Assembly (NCBI RefSeq): GCF_022354825.1
Contig: NZ_CP031168.1
Coordinates: forward strand, 4,961,501 to 5,025,500
Source: Paenibacillus sp. H1-7
GTDB lineage: Bacteria; Bacillota; Bacilli; Paenibacillales; NBRC-103111
Direction: 5' to 3'
Length of the DNA: 64,000 nucleotides
Made by a program: the position numbers and the translations under genes. Under the pieces are notes generated by a model, which was not told where the DNA came from, did no database searches, and saw only the letters and a program-made list of their open reading frames with translations. Of the stretch, positions 61,827 to 64,000 are shown in pieces (position 1 is the first letter of the stretch; each line of letters begins with the position of its first letter).

Positions 61827-62936
61827 TTACGCGGGCTCTACAGGTATGTTTTTTTGTGGCAGACGAACTTCAAATACCGTACGAACGAGATTGCTTTGAG
61901 CCGTAATGGTGCCGTGATGCTGCTCTACTATATTCTTTACTATGAACAAGCCAAGACCGGATCCCCCGTCTTTATGAGTTCGCGCCTTATCCCCGGTAAA
62001 AAACATGTCGAAGATATGCGGCAGCTCCTTCTGGGGAATACTGTCTCCATAATTGACTACTTGAATCACTACATCTTTTGCATCAGGATGGCATTGAATA
62101 TCTATGAACTGGCCGTCTACTCCATAACGAATGGCATTCGTCAGAAGATTTTCAAATACGCGTGCCAGCAGTTCACCGTCACCCCAGACTATCATATGAG
62201 GGGTCATATTCAATCTGGCCGTTAAATTATTTTTCTCCAGCACAGGGAATAATTCTTCGGTTAATTGGATGAGAAGCTCGTTAAGATCGATCGTCGTTGT
62301 TTCCATGGTAAGTTTTCCGTAGTTCATACGGGTGATTTCGAACAGTTCGTCAATCAGCTTCTCCAGACGCTGGGCTTTGGTGAAAGCTATGCTTGTATAA
62401 TGCTTCCTTTGGTCAATAGTCAGCTGATCGTCTTGAAGCATGAAATCCAAATAGCCTATAACAGATGTCAGCGGCGTTCGCAAATCATGAGCCAAATTCA
62501 AAACCAGCTGCTCCTTGCTGTTTTCCGCAAAATCTCCTCTTTGTATAGCCTGCTGCAATTTTTGGCTTGCCAGATTAATGTCTCTCGCTATATCCCCAAA
62601 TTCATCATTGGAATGTAGACTTATACGACTGTTAAAATCACCGTTCGCAAGCTGGTTAATCCCGTTGGATATGACATGAAAATAAGCCGCATAACGCTTG
62701 GTGAACAGAAAGAACAGATAAAAGGAGACCGGGAAAAATATGATCAAAAAGAAATTCACATCCCCGATTTCTCGAATGAAAAAACGCAGTTTGGTAGATG
62801 GATCCTCAAACTTCGTCGTATGATAATAGAGCTGCAGGATTTTAAAGAGGATATAGGTAAATACAGCGGATAAAGACATACTCAAGCCGAATAGTAAAAT
62901 CATTTTAAACCGAAAGCTTCGGATTACGTTATCCAT
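61827..62936 (-). CDS. vanS: VanS-like sensor histidine kinase
   Basis: The 369 residues have two membrane helices (about 10-35 and 58-78) around a very short external loop, then HAMP (near 80-130) and HisKA with phospho-His in LNLAHDLRTPLTSVIGYLDFM. The ATPase lobe has ENLLTNAIRYG and GGSGLGLFIVKNI. The short external part is typical of VanS-like intramembrane-sensing kinases that respond to cell-wall stress. Its first 8 bases overlap the end of the regulator gene, so the two are co-translated. No resistance genes vanH, vanA or vanX are in the window. The symbol marks family likeness only. Confidence 0.85.
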   Translation of the reverse strand: MDNVIRSFRFKMILLFGLSMSLSAVFTYILFKILQLYYHTTKFEDPSTKLRFFIREIGDVNFFLIIFFPVSFYLFFLFTKRYAAYFHVISNGINQLANGDFNSRISLHSNDEFGDIARDINLASQKLQQAIQRGDFAENSKEQLVLNLAHDLRTPLTSVIGYLDFMLQDDQLTIDQRKHYTSIAFTKAQRLEKLIDELFEITRMNYGKLTMETTTIDLNELLIQLTEELFPVLEKNNLTARLNMTPHMIVWGDGELLARVFENLLTNAIRYGVDGQFIDIQCHPDAKDVVIQVVNYGDSIPQKELPHIFDMFFTGDKARTHKDGGSGLGLFIVKNIVEQHHGTITAQSNLVRTVFEVRLPQKNIPVEPA

Positions 62937-63627
62937 TGAACGAATACCCCACCCCCCAGACGGTTTTAATCAGTTTGTTCTTATGCATGTCTTCTCCAAG
63001 CTTTTTCCGCAAGGTTCGGATATGTACCATTACCGTATTGCTGCCTTCATAGTATGCCTCTCCCCACACATGCTCAAAGATATTTTCCGTGCTGTACACC
63101 TTCTTGGGATAGCTGGCAAGCAAAAATAAAATGTCGAACTCTTTCGGAGTTAATTCAACAGGCTTGCCGTATAAGAACACGGTTCGCTCTTCAGGATTGA
63201 TAATCAGCCCTCCAGCCTCCAAAGCAGGCTTACTCATCACTTGCATCGATTGATTGAACTGCATGGACCGTCTCAGCTGGGCGTTGACTCGTGCAACCAG
63301 CTCCATCGGATTGAACGGTTTGGTCACATAATCATCCGCTCCTCTCACCAGCCCTGCAATCTTATCGAGATCGGTAGCTTTAGCGCTTAAAAAAATGATA
63401 GGAAACGGATGTTTCTCTCGAATTTGCCTTGTTACTTCATAACCGTCCATTCTAGGCATCATAATATCTAAAATCGCCAAATCAATAGAGTGTGTATTAA
63501 CAACCGAGATTGCTTCCTGACCGTCAGCCGCTTTGATACACTGGTAGCCTTCTTTCTTCAAATGCAGCTCAATTAGGTCGGCAATCTCCGCCTCATCATC
63601 AGCTATTAGAATCGTAATAGACTTCAT
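62929..63627 (-). CDS. vanR: VanR-like OmpR-family response regulator
   Basis: The 232-residue protein has a receiver (phospho-Asp in LAILDIMMPRMDGYEV, and the conserved Lys in DDYVTKPFNP) and a winged-helix DNA-binding domain (VELTPKEFDILFLLASYPKKVYS, NTVMVHIRTLRKKLGE). This is the common OmpR/VanR form. A palindrome, GTAATAC-GTA-GTATTAC, lies 14 bases before the start. GGAGG precedes the ATG. It probably turns on the VanY operon downstream in response to the VanS-like partner. Confidence 0.88.
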   Translation of the reverse strand: MKSITILIADDEAEIADLIELHLKKEGYQCIKAADGQEAISVVNTHSIDLAILDIMMPRMDGYEVTRQIREKHPFPIIFLSAKATDLDKIAGLVRGADDYVTKPFNPMELVARVNAQLRRSMQFNQSMQVMSKPALEAGGLIINPEERTVFLYGKPVELTPKEFDILFLLASYPKKVYSTENIFEHVWGEAYYEGSNTVMVHIRTLRKKLGEDMHKNKLIKTVWGVGYSFNG

Positions 63628-63640
63628 ACACTCTACCTCC

Positions 63641-63657
63641 GTAATACGTAGTATTAC
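63641..63657. promoter_or_regulatory. Palindrome upstream of vanR-like gene
   Basis: GTAATAC (63641-63647) and GTATTAC (63651-63657) form a perfect inverted repeat with a 3-base centre. It overlaps the bases just before the ribosome site of the vanR-like gene and could be an operator or a leader hairpin. Confidence 0.4.
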
Positions 63658-63690
63658 ATATATTAAATCGTTTATTCCTAGTGATTCCGG

Positions 63691-64000
63691 CTAAGATTCG
63701 CTTGGCTTGGTGAATGAATTTGGTACAGCTACCTTAAACTTAGCACATAATCGGAACGCAATCCAACCGATCAAGCCCCCGCAGGAATTTAGAATAAGAT
63801 CATCAACATCAAAAATTCCAATGGAAAATACGGTTTGCGCGCATTCCAAGCATAGACTTAAACCAAAAGAACACAGGAGCGCATCTACAAACGATAGCTT
63901 TCTTTTGTTTATAGATAATAGGCCAAGTAAAATACCGTAAGGGATGAAAATCACGATATTTCCTAACAGGTTATAGAGCAGATGGCTCGAAAATACGTGA
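63691..64000 (-). CDS. VanZ-like membrane protein (5' end beyond window)
   Basis: The frame is open from the right edge to a stop at 63691, about 102 residues. It reads HLLYNLLGNIVIFIPYGILLGLL, then SIGIFDVDDLILNSCGGLIGWIAF. The NLLGNIVIFIPYG and DVDDLILNSCGGLIG motifs are the core of the VanZ family, membrane proteins linked to low-level teicoplanin tolerance and to unknown wall functions. The first part of the gene lies outside the window. It shares strand with the vanR-like gene, 63 bases away. Confidence 0.85.
   Translation of the reverse strand, partial: HVFSSHLLYNLLGNIVIFIPYGILLGLLSINKRKLSFVDALLCSFGLSLCLECAQTVFSIGIFDVDDLILNSCGGLIGWIAFRLCAKFKVAVPNSFTKPSES

Noticed and set aside
61827..63627. 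VanS/VanR and VanY/VanZ-like genes as a vancomycin resistance cassette
   Set aside because: The resistance enzymes VanH, VanA (or another D-Ala ligase) and VanX are absent, and VanY is tied to a sugar-type transporter operon. Family likeness alone does not make a resistance cassette.

Overview
The window looks like chromosomal DNA of a Paenibacillaceae-type firmicute (Paenibacillus, Cohnella or a relative). Evidence: strong AGGAGG-type ribosome sites, several TTG and GTG starts, many Lpl-type CUT1 sugar transporters without a local ATPase, AraC regulators with a membrane sensor, ROK regulators, CBO0543 membrane proteins, and closest family resemblance to Bacillus and Paenibacillus throughout. 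I see no rRNA, tRNA, CRISPR array, phage or insertion sequence.

Layout. 1-2590 (minus) is a secreted, multidomain, polysaccharide-lyase-like protein cut by the left edge. 2.6-6.2 kb holds an untranscribed-looking structured stretch, a chemoreceptor remnant, two CBO0543 membrane proteins, an SGNH hydrolase and an arylamine N-acetyltransferase. 6.6-34.2 kb is one long run of 18 minus-strand genes, ending at a good terminator at 6617-6640. It encodes, in transcription order: a ROK repressor, a GH67-like glycosidase, a ROK sugar kinase, an LplB/LplC/lipoprotein ABC importer, a PL22-like lyase, two Gfo/Idh/MocA oxidoreductases, a second PL22-like lyase, an AraC sensor-regulator, two different GH38 alpha-mannosidases, a PfkB kinase of the heptose-kinase type, a DapA-family aldolase, a HAD phosphatase, a tandemly duplicated deoxyhypusine-synthase-fold protein, a GmhA-type isomerase and a mutarotase. 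Five copies of the palindrome CTTAATNATTAAG (one with a mismatch) lie at gene starts along this run and probably mark the operators of the ROK repressor. I read the locus as import and intracellular breakdown of a mannose- and probably uronate-containing glycan, with an unusual heptose-like sugar-phosphate branch whose substrate I cannot name.

34.4-43.0 kb is housekeeping and accessory material: a DHFR-fold protein, a DUF1801 protein, a frameshifted HExxH metallopeptidase behind a ten-G tract, a decayed gluconate-dehydrogenase operon, then intact plus-strand genes for a pyruvate-oxidase-like TPP enzyme, an SDR, an L,D-transpeptidase and a PQQ-type sugar dehydrogenase. 43.0-49.4 kb has a nucleotidyltransferase, two orphan sugar-binding lipoproteins, a BenE transporter and a scrambled glycosidase pseudogene containing an inverted segment. 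49.9-54.1 kb is a two-gene signalling unit: a histidine kinase with two kinase modules plus a receiver, and a response regulator of the SARP/BTAD type.

54.3-64.0 kb has an XRE/MmyB regulator next to a quinone-oxidoreductase-like enzyme. It then has an operon joining a VanY-type carboxypeptidase to two CUT1 permeases, an HlyD-like adaptor and a binding lipoprotein, followed upstream by VanS/VanR-like regulators and a VanZ protein cut by the right edge. No vanH, vanA or vanX genes are present, so this looks like cell-wall remodelling or sensing and not a vancomycin resistance cassette.
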